In this document: one piece after another, positions 39,911 through 49,639 of the stretch
Layout of the letters: the number at the start of each line of letters is the position of its first letter
Numbering within the stretch: the first letter of the stretch is position 1
Assembly (NCBI GenBank): GCA_018136815.1
Contig: CM030937.1
Location: forward strand, 3,966,226 to 4,030,225
DNA from: Isochrysis galbana
Lineage: Eukaryota > Haptophyta > Isochrysidales > Isochrysidaceae
DNA: 64,000 nt
Direction of reading: 5' to 3'
Position numbers and translations under genes: made by a program
Notes under the pieces: model-generated
Told to the model about the DNA's origin: nothing
Databases searched by the model: none
Seen by the model: the letters and a program-made list of their open reading frames with translations, nothing else

Positions 39911-41300
39911 TTATGTGTCGTTTTATAGTAACGAGCGTTCACAGAAGGCGGCGGCAAGGATGCCTGATTTTGCTCTTTCGCTGCCGGCGATCGTCCTTAC
40001 CAGGACGACCCGCCGCCAGCGACCGAGCCTCCTCCTCTCGGAGCAGGCCTCACGCTCGGCCTCTTCGGCGACGTGCCGCGCGCCGCGCGCGCCGCCTCCT
40101 CCGCCTCCGGCATCCGGCAGGGCTATGCCGAGGGCGTCACAAGGATCGCAGCCGCCCGGGCTGCGGACGGCTTGGGAGAAGATGTGCCAGAAAGCGTCTC
40201 TCCCCACCCCTCCACTCCCCTGGTTGGGGAAGCTGGAGGGTCTACTAGGTCGACTCCGGGGGCGGATGTCGCCACGCCTGAGTCCTGAGTCTCCCTCCCA
40301 CCTCCCACCCCCCTTCCCACTCCGCCTCGCCTTCGCCCGACTTGGCCACCGCGAGCGCTTCTGGGTGCTCCTCCCCATCCTCCATCTCTCCAGACGACAT
40401 GCTGGAGAAGCTGGCGGACAGGCTGGAGCAGACTCTGGCGGCGCGGTATGCGGCCGCGAACCTCGCGATGGCTGCACCCTCTCCCTCCTCTGCCCCGCCT
40501 CCTCTAGGCAGCTCGCCCTCACGAGTCGCCGCGCCTGCCGCTCCTCCATCCCGCCGAACCGCCAGGCGAGCGGTGCCATCCTGGCGATGCTGCTCGTCAC
40601 TGCCTCCGGTATGCCGGTATGGGCCGTGGATGTGGAGATGTGGAGACTTCCGCGTGGATTTGGCCAAGGAACGCTACCCGTCGATGTGGGCACTCATCAA
40701 GCCATACATGGGCCGTTGGCGCAAGGCAAAGTTCATGCTCGTCGGCGACTACTCTGACGAGTACGACAAGATCCCAAGATCCCAAAGACCAAATACATTG
40801 GAGATGAGGCGGCCGTCGCGTACCTCTGCATGGAATACATCACGGCGGTCGCGTACGATGGAAAGAAAGAGTCCCATGGTGCAAGTGCGTCGGGCAGCTG
40901 GCAAACTCTGGATGCAGGACGAGAAGCGAGAAGGCTGTCCTCTCACGCATCACGGACCTCGTCACCCAGGATGAGGCAAGGCACCTGGTCGCCTGCCAGC
41001 AGAACGACATACGACATTGACACCATCCACAGGATCGAGGACGCGGAGAAGGAAAAGTGAAAAGACGAAGATGACGAAAATGAAGATTCAAGGCTGCCTT
41101 ACCTGCCCGACGGGTTTTGTGAAAAGCACGTTCTGAAAGCGCGCGGCGCGATGTGTTCACCGTAGATATTAAAAGTCAGCAATAGGGTATGTGAATATTG
41201 AATATTGTTGTATAAAGTATAAATGGTAAATGACTATGGACATTTGATGGCTCCATTCGATTGATGTCCCATAATTAACGGAACGATACCTCAGCCGCGG
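39911..41300 (+). mobile_element. Dispersed element with a broken ORF
   Basis: The 5' block (tgtgtcgttttatagtaacg ... aaggcggcggcaagga) is repeated at 41583-41630. An ORF is pieced from two frames: DDMLEKLADRLEQTLAARY, FRVDLAKERYPSMWALIKPY, then RKAKFMLVGDYSDEYDKIP, then (other frame) EAAVAYLCMEYITAVAYDG and ITDLVTQDEARHLVACQQND. A 7-bp duplication (acgacat) near 41006-41019 shifts the C-terminus relative to the intact end at 1-150. Protein family not recognised. Confidence 0.55.
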
Positions 41301-41531
41301 AAGCCATTAAGGTCCCCCGAGCTAGGGGCGATTGATTGGCTTGGCGGCTGGGCACCCGGTACCTTCACGCGCGTCAAGCAGCACTACATCGACCCGACCA
41401 TCGGCCCATGTGATGCAGCCTACAGCCTACGCCCTCCTCGGTTGGCTTTTAGATTCGCATTACTCAGCCTCGCGCGAACAAGGCTGACATCTTCTCTCAG
41501 TTCTTCCGACTTCGTCGTGGGTGGGTGGTGG

Positions 41532-41573
41532 CATTTACACCACTTCCACTTCCAGTCGCACATAGCCTAGCCA
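41532..41573 (+). repeat. Direct repeat, partner of 43275-43311
   Basis: ggcatttacaccacttcca, then gtcgcacatagccta, occurs here (with an extra cttcca) and again directly after the right end of palindromic element 2. It brackets 41574-43274. Confidence 0.7.
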
Positions 41574-41691
41574 CACTGCGAATGTGTCGTTTTATAGTAA
41601 CGAGCGTTCACAGAAGGCGGCGGCAAGGACGACTGATTTTGCTCTCCCTCCCTCCCATCTCCCATACCCATTCAGCTGAGCGTGTAGGCCT

Positions 41692-43274
41692 TTAAGGTGG
41701 TTCTTAAGGTTTTCTAACTCTGGCGCGAGACGGCGGGTGGCGGGCGCGTTGGCTGGCCACCTGCCCGCCTCTACAGGCCCTCGCTCCATGTATGGGGCGT
41801 TGGAGTTCGGTGATCCGTAGGGGATGGAGGCCCAGGGAGTGGATGGATGTGATGGCGCGGCTGCAGCGGCTACCCGGGGCTTCCCCGCCCGCGCTGCATG
41901 TGTCCTGCGTGCAGCGCGGCAAGAAGGCGACCAGCACGGCGCGGCTGTGCTCTGTGCACAACCTGGAGGGCGATGGGGCGGCACAGGCGGCGGTAGATAA
42001 AGGGGTGCTGGTGATGATGATGCGCAGTGCTGGTTGGCTGCGCGGGAGGCTGCTGGAGGCAGACGGGCAGACGTGGGAGGCCTCCTGGGAGTGACTGCTC
42101 CTCAAACGGCAGAAGCGTTTGTGGGCAAGAAGGGCGGCAGGGAGAAGCGGTGGTGCACACGCACGGGATGCGTGAGGGGCTGGTCCGGACGTTAAAGGCC
42201 ACCGAAGCAAGCTTCCCCCGTTTGTGGAGTCCCAGATTCAGGACATGTATGGGGTGTGTGAGGTGGGCTTTCTCAAGGAGTCTGTTCGCAAGCGATTAGA
42301 AGCGCAGGGCTGTCGAGCAAGTGTAACTAGTTTAATTCCATGTCCTGTGAGTGACCGTGTGCGCAATGGGCGTTGTAGCATCTTGTCATGAGACTCTGAG
42401 ACCACTTCCAATGTTTCAGAATTTTCATTTACCGCTACCTGCGTCCCCGGATGCCCACATTAGTAAAAATGATCGGAGTACTCATATTCTTTTTTTGGAA
42501 ACTGTTGGGAGGGTGGAAAAATAGACAATATGTACGATTCTGAAACATTGGAAGTGATCTCAGAGTCTCATGACAAGATGCTACAACGCCCATTGCGCAC
42601 ACGGTCACTCACAGGACATGCATGGAATTAAACTAGTTACACTTGCTCGACAGCCCTGCGCTTCTAATCGCTTGCGAACAGACTCCTTGAGAAAGCCCAC
42701 CTCACACACCCCATACATGTCCTGAATCTGGGACTCCACAAACGGGGGAAGCTTGCTTCGGTGGCCTTTAACGTCCGGACCAGCCCCTCACGCATCCCAT
42801 GCGTGTGCACCACCGCTTCTCCCTGCCGCCCTTCTTGCCCACAAACTCTTCTGCCGTTTGAGGAGCAGTCACTACTCCCAGGAGGCCTCCCACGTCTGCC
42901 CGCCTGCCTCCAGCAGCCTCCCGCGCAGCCAACCAGCACTGCGCATCATCATCACCAGCACCCCTTTATCTACCGCCGCCTGTGCCGCCCCATCGCCCTC
43001 CAGGTTGTGCACAGAGCACAGCCGCGCCGTGCTGGTCGCCTTCTTGCCGCGCTGCACGCAGGACACATGCAGCGCGGGCGGGGAAGCCCCGGGTAGCCGC
43101 TGCAGCCGCGCCATCACATCCATCCACTCCCTGGGCCTCCATCCCCTACGGATCACCGAACTCCAACGCCCCATACATGGAGCGAGGGCCTGTAGAGGCG
43201 GGCAGGTGGCCAGCCAACGCGCCCGCCACCCGCCGTCTCGCGCCAGAGTTAGAAAACCTTAAGAACCACCTTAA
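41692..43274. mobile_element. Giant palindromic element at TTAA sites, copy 2 (inverted)
   Basis: The same element as 30533-32100 in the opposite orientation. The asymmetric spacer is reversed, and small arm-specific differences (catgcatgtcc versus catgtcc; cgcatggg versus cgcacggg) swap sides accordingly. Both ends are complete here: TTAA-GGTGGTTCTTAAGG and CCTTAAGAACCACC-TTAA. Only a few substitutions and a 3-bp insertion separate the copies, implying recent activity. Confidence 0.87.
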
Positions 43275-43373
43275 GGCATTTACACCACTTCCAGTCGCAC
43301 ATAGCCTACCCAAAAAATACTGAGGAGGGCACTCCCAACCCTGGGTGTGAAAGTGTGAAACACAAGGGTGCGG

Positions 43374-43408
43374 GGGGTACCACGTTGAGAATTGTACTCT
43401 TGTTGAGT
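43374..43408 (+). promoter_or_regulatory. Upstream block shared with the P450 gene
   Basis: ggggtaccacgttgag then aattgtactcttgttgag resembles 13591-13627. It is 320-360 bp upstream of the JmjC gene start. Confidence 0.3.
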
Positions 43409-43731
43409 TTATGTAAAGTATTTGTCATTCAAGATAATTTCCAGGGGTCGCTTTGCCCACCCGTCACCGAATAAAGTATGATTTGGGAAATGGGAAAAAA
43501 GGGATTGAGCAGAGAGAGAAGCTTGTCCGCCGGAGAGCAGGCACGGCCTCGCAGTCACGTCACACGTAAGTAGTGCAGAGCGCCCGCCCACCCTCTCTCG
43601 TCCACACCGCTCTCGTCCATCTTCATTCACCCCGGCTACGCATCCAACCACGCAATCGCTCCTGTTCAAGCTCATCCATCCCACCTTTGTCTCTCTCTCT
43701 CTTCTCGTGGTGCCCGAACTGTGCTCACAAG

Positions 43732-45297
43732 ATGAGCTCTGCACCACCACACCCGCTAAGAGTGCGCCCCTCTGGTTCAAAGCTGCTTGATGATGGATCC
43801 GATCTCCGTCACACCGGGGGGCTCGGTGTCCTGGCTCTTCTACCCGATACGCTTCTGCTACAGGTGTTGGGGATGTGTTCAGCCGAGACATTAGTTGCAT
43901 GCGCAGCTGTCTCTCATGCCCTCCGCATTTTTAGCACAAGTAATGACCTCTGGCGCACAAAGGTCCTTGAAGATCTGCCAGCATCTCACCAACTCAAATA
44001 CCATTCGACTTGGCGGGACACGTACATGCGTTTGCTGCGGCCTGGTAAAACCAGTTGGCACGATGCCAGTGTAAAGCCACCAGGCATCTTGTACTCAGAT
44101 GCTCTGTTTTGGCCTTGGTATTGTGGGACAGCAACGCTGCCACACCAATGGACAGCATTCCAGAACATCCGTCGTGTTAATGCTGCAGATCTGACAATTT
44201 CCGAATTCAAGGCGATGTACGAGGAGCCTGGTGAGCCGGTCATCCTGGCGGGCATTGTCTCGAGCTGGCCTGCGTTTGAACTTTGGGGTTTTGAAGAGCT
44301 ATGTGCTCGCTTTGGGACCATACCATTTCATGTAGGAGGGTATGACATGACCTTGTCGGCCTATCTCGACTATGCTCAGTCATGCGTTGATGAGCAACCG
44401 CTGTACCTCTTCGACAAATCATTCGCGCAGCGCGCTCCAGAGATGGCGACTGAGTACAGTGTACCGTCCTTCTTTGACTCCAAACGCGATCTTTTTGCAC
44501 AACTTCCGAGAGAGTGCAGACCGGATTATCGTTGGCTGGCCATTGGTGGTACACGTTCAGGCAGTTTGTGGCACGTGGACCCCAACGCGTCGATGGCTTG
44601 GAACGGGCTCGTTCGTGGGAAAAAAAAATGGCTCCTTTGCCCGCCTAATGCACCACCCCCAGGCGTGTGTGCCTCTCAAAATGGGGCCATGATCACATCG
44701 CCACTGTCACTCTATGAATGGTTTCGGATCTTTTACCCGGCCTTCGCCTCTCAGAGGCATTGCGACAAAGGTGCTGCCTCACGCGAGGCTGTAGTCGAGG
44801 AGGGGGAGCTCCTCTTTGTGCCTCGAGGTTGGTGGCATGCTGCGCTCAACCTCGAGCCGTCAATTGCGATAACACAAAATTATGTACCTGCATCGTCAGC
44901 TTGTCATGTCATGCGATTTTTGGCATCAGCCGGTGCCGAAGAGCTCGTCTCTGGGGTTCCCAGTGAGATGCGCGCTTCTCTTCACCACCACTTTCGGCTG
45001 TTACTACGTGAACTTCACCCTGAAATTGTCGCGGAAGAGGAAAAGAAGCAAACAAGATCAAAATGGTGGGACGGTCTCATCTCTTCATCTCAACAGGAGC
45101 GGGTCGTGGACCATGCATGTCCCCAAGGCAATATCAGTGAGGGGACAGCTATCGAAGAGTCGGGGATCGGCAATCAAGCATCTCCCTCTGGGTCAATCAG
45201 TGTCTGCTCCTCCGAGGATTCAGATGGAAGTCGTCAATGGAATGTCGCCGGGGCGACATCAGGGTCCGTTGGTTCCTTTTCCTTTGGTTTCACATAA
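43732..45297 (+). CDS. F-box and JmjC (JMJD6-like) protein
   Basis: The ATG at 43732 (acaagATGAG) gives 521 aa; the frame is open 53 codons further up, but that part is Ser/Pro-rich noise. Residues about 25-85 form an F-box (LALLPDTLLLQVLGMCSAET, then SNDLWRTKVLED). Residues about 145-390 form a JmjC cupin with the JMJD6-type order: EPVILAGIVSSWPA, YRWLAIGG, SGSLWHVDPNASMAWNGLV (HxD iron ligands), KKWLLCPP, EGELLFVPRGWWHAALNLE (distal His ligand) and AITQNYV. These residues predict an active Fe(II)/2-oxoglutarate oxygenase (arginine demethylase or lysyl hydroxylase type), linked through the F-box to an SCF ubiquitin ligase. The C-terminal 90 residues are acidic and Ser-rich. Single exon. Confidence 0.88.
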   Translation: MSSAPPHPLRVRPSGSKLLDDGSDLRHTGGLGVLALLPDTLLLQVLGMCSAETLVACAAVSHALRIFSTSNDLWRTKVLEDLPASHQLKYHSTWRDTYMRLLRPGKTSWHDASVKPPGILYSDALFWPWYCGTATLPHQWTAFQNIRRVNAADLTISEFKAMYEEPGEPVILAGIVSSWPAFELWGFEELCARFGTIPFHVGGYDMTLSAYLDYAQSCVDEQPLYLFDKSFAQRAPEMATEYSVPSFFDSKRDLFAQLPRECRPDYRWLAIGGTRSGSLWHVDPNASMAWNGLVRGKKKWLLCPPNAPPPGVCASQNGAMITSPLSLYEWFRIFYPAFASQRHCDKGAASREAVVEEGELLFVPRGWWHAALNLEPSIAITQNYVPASSACHVMRFLASAGAEELVSGVPSEMRASLHHHFRLLLRELHPEIVAEEEKKQTRSKWWDGLISSSQQERVVDHACPQGNISEGTAIEESGIGNQASPSGSISVCSSEDSDGSRQWNVAGATSGSVGSFSFGFT

Positions 45298-45539
45298 TTT
45301 TGCGTCCTTTTTTTCGGCTTGGATGTTCGAAGCCCGCAGGTAACCGAAGAGATGACGACAAGCGGTGCGTGGAAGGCAGAGAGCTGTCTGGTTATTCTTA
45401 CATGATGTAATAGTCTTGTCCTCCTTGAATCAAGAGCAAAACGCAGATGGTACTGAGACGGCGGAAACATGTCTTGGTGTGTAGCGATGGCAAATGTATT
45501 TTTCAAGTACTTGTGTAAGTACTAAGTGCGTCTAAAAGA

Positions 45540-45830
45540 AAAAAACCTTTTAAAATTCTCGCCTCGCGCGTGGCCATGGGGTTAACTACTGTAGCCACGC
45601 CCATTTCCCTTCCTCTCCCTCACTTCCCGCCTTGCGGCGACTCCCCTCGTGCTCTACTTAGGGGCCCAGGTTGCGGGGACAACCCTTTTAAGATTCTCGC
45701 CTCGCGCGTGGCTGTGGTAATCACTACTGTAGCCACGCCCACATCCCGTCCTCTCCCTCACTTCCCGCCTTGCGGCAACTCCCCTCGTGCTCTGCTTAGG
45801 GGCCCAGGTTGCGACACCTGCAGATTCCGG
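45540..45830 (-). repeat. Tandem pair of retroposon 3'-end repeats
   Basis: Two units of about 140 bp, each with ccttttaa-attctcgcctcgcgcg, tactgtagccacgccca, ccgccttgcggc and aggggcccaggttgcg. Further copies lie at 50450-50595 and 59108-59240. The poly-A/ctttTAATATTC end is the reverse complement of the 3' consensus of the retroposons described here. Confidence 0.65.
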
Positions 45831-45860
45831 GCTATCACCTACGTTGGACACGGCACTGCC

Positions 45861-45960
45861 AACTAAGTTTATACTTAGTTCACACTATGGGGGAGGCACC
45901 TCGTGCCCTCCCGCTCGGGCTCCAACTCCCCTCCGGGGCCCCCGTTGGTACACCTCAGAC
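45861..45960 (+). mobile_element. Hairpin-headed retroposon 5' end
   Basis: AACTAAG-TTTATA-CTTAGTT (45861-45880), then ATGG at 45887. The following 70 bp match the - strand copy starting at 30042. The 3' end was not found. Confidence 0.6.
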
Positions 45961-46719
45961 CTCAGACTCCGTGCATTCTGACATGAGATATGAGATGTGA
46001 GATGAGAATTCACCACACCGCGCGCGTCCGATGCCCCAAACTCCAAACTTTGAAGAGGGTAACCGGATGTGATGGGCGGGTGTCGCGCGTTATCCCATTA
46101 AGTATTCACGTCAAGGTTGCATTCTTTAAATCAATAATGGGTAATGGGGAATGGTGGTGGTGGGTGTGCTGTCGCATCCGTGATCAACCTCTTTGTTTTA
46201 GAAGTCGTCTACGTTTCTATGGCCCATCCTCCATCCATCCTTGTAGGCTAGTCACCGTCGGAGAATCTTGCTACATCCTACACTCGCCTTCTTTGCCCTC
46301 GCCTCCTTTATGGGCCCTACCTTGTCGCCTGCTTTACCCCTCGCCTGGGTTACCTCCTTGCGGTCCTTGCGTGCCCTTAGCATTTTTAGGTCATGTCGCG
46401 CGTTCAGGTATCGCCGGTCCAAGGAACCACCCCCTTGTGCGACCCTGATCTCCCCTAAGGAGTTGGCTAGTTGATTATATCGTGGCGATGTTTTAATTCG
46501 GTCTTCATCAATTTACTTATGGCTTTTCGAAAGATCTTCATCAATTTACTTATGGCTTTTCGAAAGATTCCCTCCTTATTCCTGTGCGTAATTGTCGCCC
46601 CGTCGGATCGTCCGTCGCCCCGTGCCCCGTCGCTCTCTTGTCGGCATGTCGGCATTCTCTTCCTTGTTCGGTCTATCCGCAGGTCTCTGTGCGTTCCGTG
46701 CTGAAGATATGTGAGTCAC
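45961..46719. other. Intergenic, no gene supported
   Basis: A perfect tandem duplication of 33 bp lies at 46503-46568 (cttcatcaatttacttatgg...). Read on +, it encodes two copies of FINLLMAFRKI, but the frame has no other support. Confidence 0.45.
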
Positions 46720-47229
46720 ACTAATCTTATGATTGGTCGCCATGGAGGGGGCCTCGCGCCCCCCCCACTCTCTCGACTCTCCTCATCTCCTCATGGGGGG
46801 CGAGAACCATCCCCCCCCCCGCGCTGCCTCTTGGCATGCAGGGGGGACTCACTCAGACTGCCCAGACTCTCCCAGAGAGCTGGGCACAGATCGCACGCCC
46901 TGGCGCCCTCGCCCGCGCTGGCCAGCTTGTCGCTCTGGCCGCAACCCCTCCTCCCCCTGGGCCCCCCTGATCAGGACCCCGGCAATCCAGACCCGCACAA
47001 CCCGCACAGACACCCTTCACACGGATCTGCAAACAACTGCAACCAAAACCTACACCAGCTCACGTCGCCCGGGAACCACCGCGAGTAAAACCAAGCACCT
47101 CGCTGCACAGGAGGAAGGCGAGCAGAACCGAACGCCGTCAGGGGCAGGTACACCCCGCTCAACCCCGACCCCCTCACAACCTGAGCCAATAAGTAGCGCA
47201 CAAGGGGAGGTGCCGTAAGCCGCAAGGCG
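46720..47229 (+). mobile_element. Hairpin-headed retroposon, partial
   Basis: The head ACTAATC-TTAT-GATTGGT (46720-46737; one T-G pair) is followed by ATGG at 46742. The GC-rich body has an open frame (MEGASRPPHSLDSP...) like that of other copies. It is followed by the left duplication of the next element. Confidence 0.55.
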
Positions 47230-47246
47230 GGTTGAGGGGAAAGAAA

Positions 47247-47997
47247 TTTTAACTTCTTAATAGTCTCACCGCACACGCGGCCGTGGACCCTCTACTTTCT
47301 ACTCACGCAGCAAACCTTTCTACACCCCCTCTCTCCCGGCCCTTTCCCCCCCGCCATCAGGCGACTCCCCCCGTGCACTACTAGGGGGATAGGGGAAAAG
47401 GGCTTAGATATGGTCGGTGGCCCGCGCCCCCCCCCGGTGATCCGTTCCCCCCTTCCTCCTATGCCTACCGGGCTGGCGGCGTCCTCAGTCCCGACTTCTC
47501 CTGTAAACAGGTGCGGGACTTACATATTTTCCGGTGAGCGGAGCCCTCGCTCCGCCCACCCCCTTCTCCGCGCTCTCTCTCCCCTCTCCTGCAGGCACGC
47601 GCGATGGCGCGCCTGCGACAGGCCTGCAGCTGCCTCTGGCGACCCCTGGAGGCTCCTGGAGGCCAGCTCAGGGGGCAGAGGAGGCTGGGGCTGGGCCCTG
47701 GTCTCCCCTTCCTCTCCCTCGCTGGCGCTCCTGGGCCTCAGGGGCCCCCACTCTGCACCTGTCTGCCTGTCGAACAGGGGGGGAGGGGGGGTTGGAGCGA
47801 TGGGCTGGCCACGAGGGGCCAGGACGCGCGAATCAGGCGAGTCTGTCAGGGAGAGAGTGGGTCAGCAGGGCAGTGGCCTCCTGGCAAGCCATCAGGCATG
47901 CCAGGAGAGTGGGTGGTTCCTCCCCCATGGCAGGGGAGGAGTGGAGAGAGGGGGGGGCTCGTGCCCCCCCATGGGCGAACTAAGTATAAACTTAGTT
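47247..47997 (-). mobile_element. Full-length hairpin-headed retroposon with 17-bp target-site duplication
   Basis: The head is at 47978-47997 (AACTAAG-TATAAA-CTTAGTT on +), ATG on - at 47972-47970. The 3' end, read on -, is gcggtgagactattaagaag then ttaaaa. The 17-bp repeat GGTTGAGGGGAAAGAAA lies at 47230-47246 and 47998-48014. It is a close relative of 29032-29783. Confidence 0.87.
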
Positions 47998-48155
47998 GGT
48001 TGAGGGGAAAGAAAGAAAGAGATGGGGGCGCGGCTACAAACTACAAAGCTGAGTCCAAACGCCGAGTCCAAAAGCCGAAGCCACGCGCGCAGGCGAGATT
48101 ATTAAAAGATTTTTTGGCACAACAGGCCCATACCTTGAAATGAGTGCACGCACAA

Positions 48156-49634
48156 CTAATCAAGTCGTGCCTTCAACTGATGAGACAGATACTGACGTAG
48201 CACACCATAAGGCCCGGTAAACTCTGTTCTAATTGACGCATTCTCATCATGCTGAGCTAGCTCATGCACAATGTACGCCTCAAAAGCGTGTTGTGATGAC
48301 ACCTTCCATAGGTGCTCCAACCGATTGGCACAATCGCGAACGGCCAACGTGTGTTCGTCTAACACTGATCTGGATTTGAATGGCAACTCTATGTACCCGC
48401 TGCTTTCCCGTCCGAATGAGCCTACTCGGCACATGCTTTGAGCTTTATCCCGAAGTTCATTGATGTATGCACAAAGAATTGTTGCAGAGGACGGCGTGAG
48501 GTTACTTTCTTTACCAACGTTAGCTGCCTCTCCAAAGGCGTCGTTAGTATCTGCAGCACACAATAAAGCCACTAGCTGTGGGTGCAATCCAAAAAGGTCC
48601 CGCTTTGTGTTATTATTACTTCGAATGGCTACACGCAGGGCACGTAGAGAGGCTTGCTGGAGTTTTCTCAAACAGGCGACATCATCATGAGCAGTTGGGG
48701 CACCCGGTGGACTGAGCAAGATGCCGCAGGCCAGCCAGCAGGCCGACTCGAGCAGTTTCGGTTGGCCATCAAAAACATTGGACTGTGCAAAGAATGCATC
48801 TACAGACCCATCTGGAACCTGCGATACGCGCTTGGCTAGGGCCAACGCAACCGCACGTGCTGTAACGAGTTTAGAAGTTGGCACTGGCGCACCTCGTGCT
48901 CCATGCTCTGCAACTGCCACAGCAGCATCCTTTAGAGCGAACGCGCCCGTTGCGGGCCACTGGGCCGGAAGCGCAGATCTTAGGAGCATTCGCTGGACCA
49001 GTCGTGTCTGCGCCCTACTATGCATAGCAACCTGGAGAGCTGTGATAATCCGCGCCTCGCTCTCCTCCTCTTCAGAAGACACACGGCCACAGACGTCCAT
49101 TCGACATCTGCGGTGCTGCTCTGTCAATGATGCGGCCGATGTGCATAGCATTTGTTGTATTGCCGCTCTGACAATTTCAGTCGGAGCATTTGGATTGAGC
49201 ACTAGAATTCTGAGCAGCAAAGAACTCGCACCATTACCCTCATCTTGGGAGCTTGCCAAGTGGCCCACACTCAGTGCACGGCGATTGATTTCAAAATCTG
49301 CATTGGTCGTTCGCCTGAATGAGCGAGAAATCCATTTATCAACAGCTTCTGCTTCATCTGGGTCGAGAATCATCTGTGCTGTTCGCTCAATATAGCTGGC
49401 CCAACCAAAAGCTCGCTCGATCGCACACTGTGCCCATTCGTGAACCTGTTCGCTCTCCGCAACGGCACAGATTCTCGCAAACTCACCAATGTGAGTGACA
49501 AAGTCGGCAATCGTGAGCTTGTGCCCAGACTCCTGCGCAGACATTGAGGCGGGCAAGTCTGCTTGATGACTTGTGCGCGCGCCTCTCCGCCGAGGCAGGG
49601 CGCGCAGCAAGGACACGGAGCAAACACCTATCAT
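48156..49634 (-). CDS. Helical protein, possible FANCF homologue
   Basis: 492 aa from 49634, or 462 aa from the ATG at 49544 (MSAQESGHKLTIADF), which I prefer because the first 30 residues are Arg-rich. The N-terminal block reads FVTHIGEFARICAVAESEQV, HEWAQCAIERAFGWASYIER. Its spacing matches the start of vertebrate FANCF (L-x-x-F-x-x-x-L-A-V-x(5-6)-V-x-x-W-x(5)-V-x-R-A-L-x-W-A-x-Y-L). The remainder is a run of helices (for example LLRILVLNPNAPTEIVRAAI, LLESACWLACGILL), consistent with FANCF's helical-repeat fold. FANCF is the adaptor of the Fanconi anaemia core complex in DNA crosslink repair. The rest of the protein gives no sequence signature, so the assignment is tentative. Single exon, no partners nearby. 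Confidence 0.5.
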   Translation of the reverse strand: MIGVCSVSLLRALPRRRGARTSHQADLPASMSAQESGHKLTIADFVTHIGEFARICAVAESEQVHEWAQCAIERAFGWASYIERTAQMILDPDEAEAVDKWISRSFRRTTNADFEINRRALSVGHLASSQDEGNGASSLLLRILVLNPNAPTEIVRAAIQQMLCTSAASLTEQHRRCRMDVCGRVSSEEEESEARIITALQVAMHSRAQTRLVQRMLLRSALPAQWPATGAFALKDAAVAVAEHGARGAPVPTSKLVTARAVALALAKRVSQVPDGSVDAFFAQSNVFDGQPKLLESACWLACGILLSPPGAPTAHDDVACLRKLQQASLRALRVAIRSNNNTKRDLFGLHPQLVALLCAADTNDAFGEAANVGKESNLTPSSATILCAYINELRDKAQSMCRVGSFGRESSGYIELPFKSRSVLDEHTLAVRDCANRLEHLWKVSSQHAFEAYIVHELAQHDENASIRTEFTGPYGVLRQYLSHQLKARLD

Positions 49635-49639
49635 CTCAC

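Noticed and set aside
40245..40693. Long minus-strand ORFs over 39923-40693
   Set aside because: They overlap the element ORF on + and consist of low-complexity Gly/Arg/Ser sequence.
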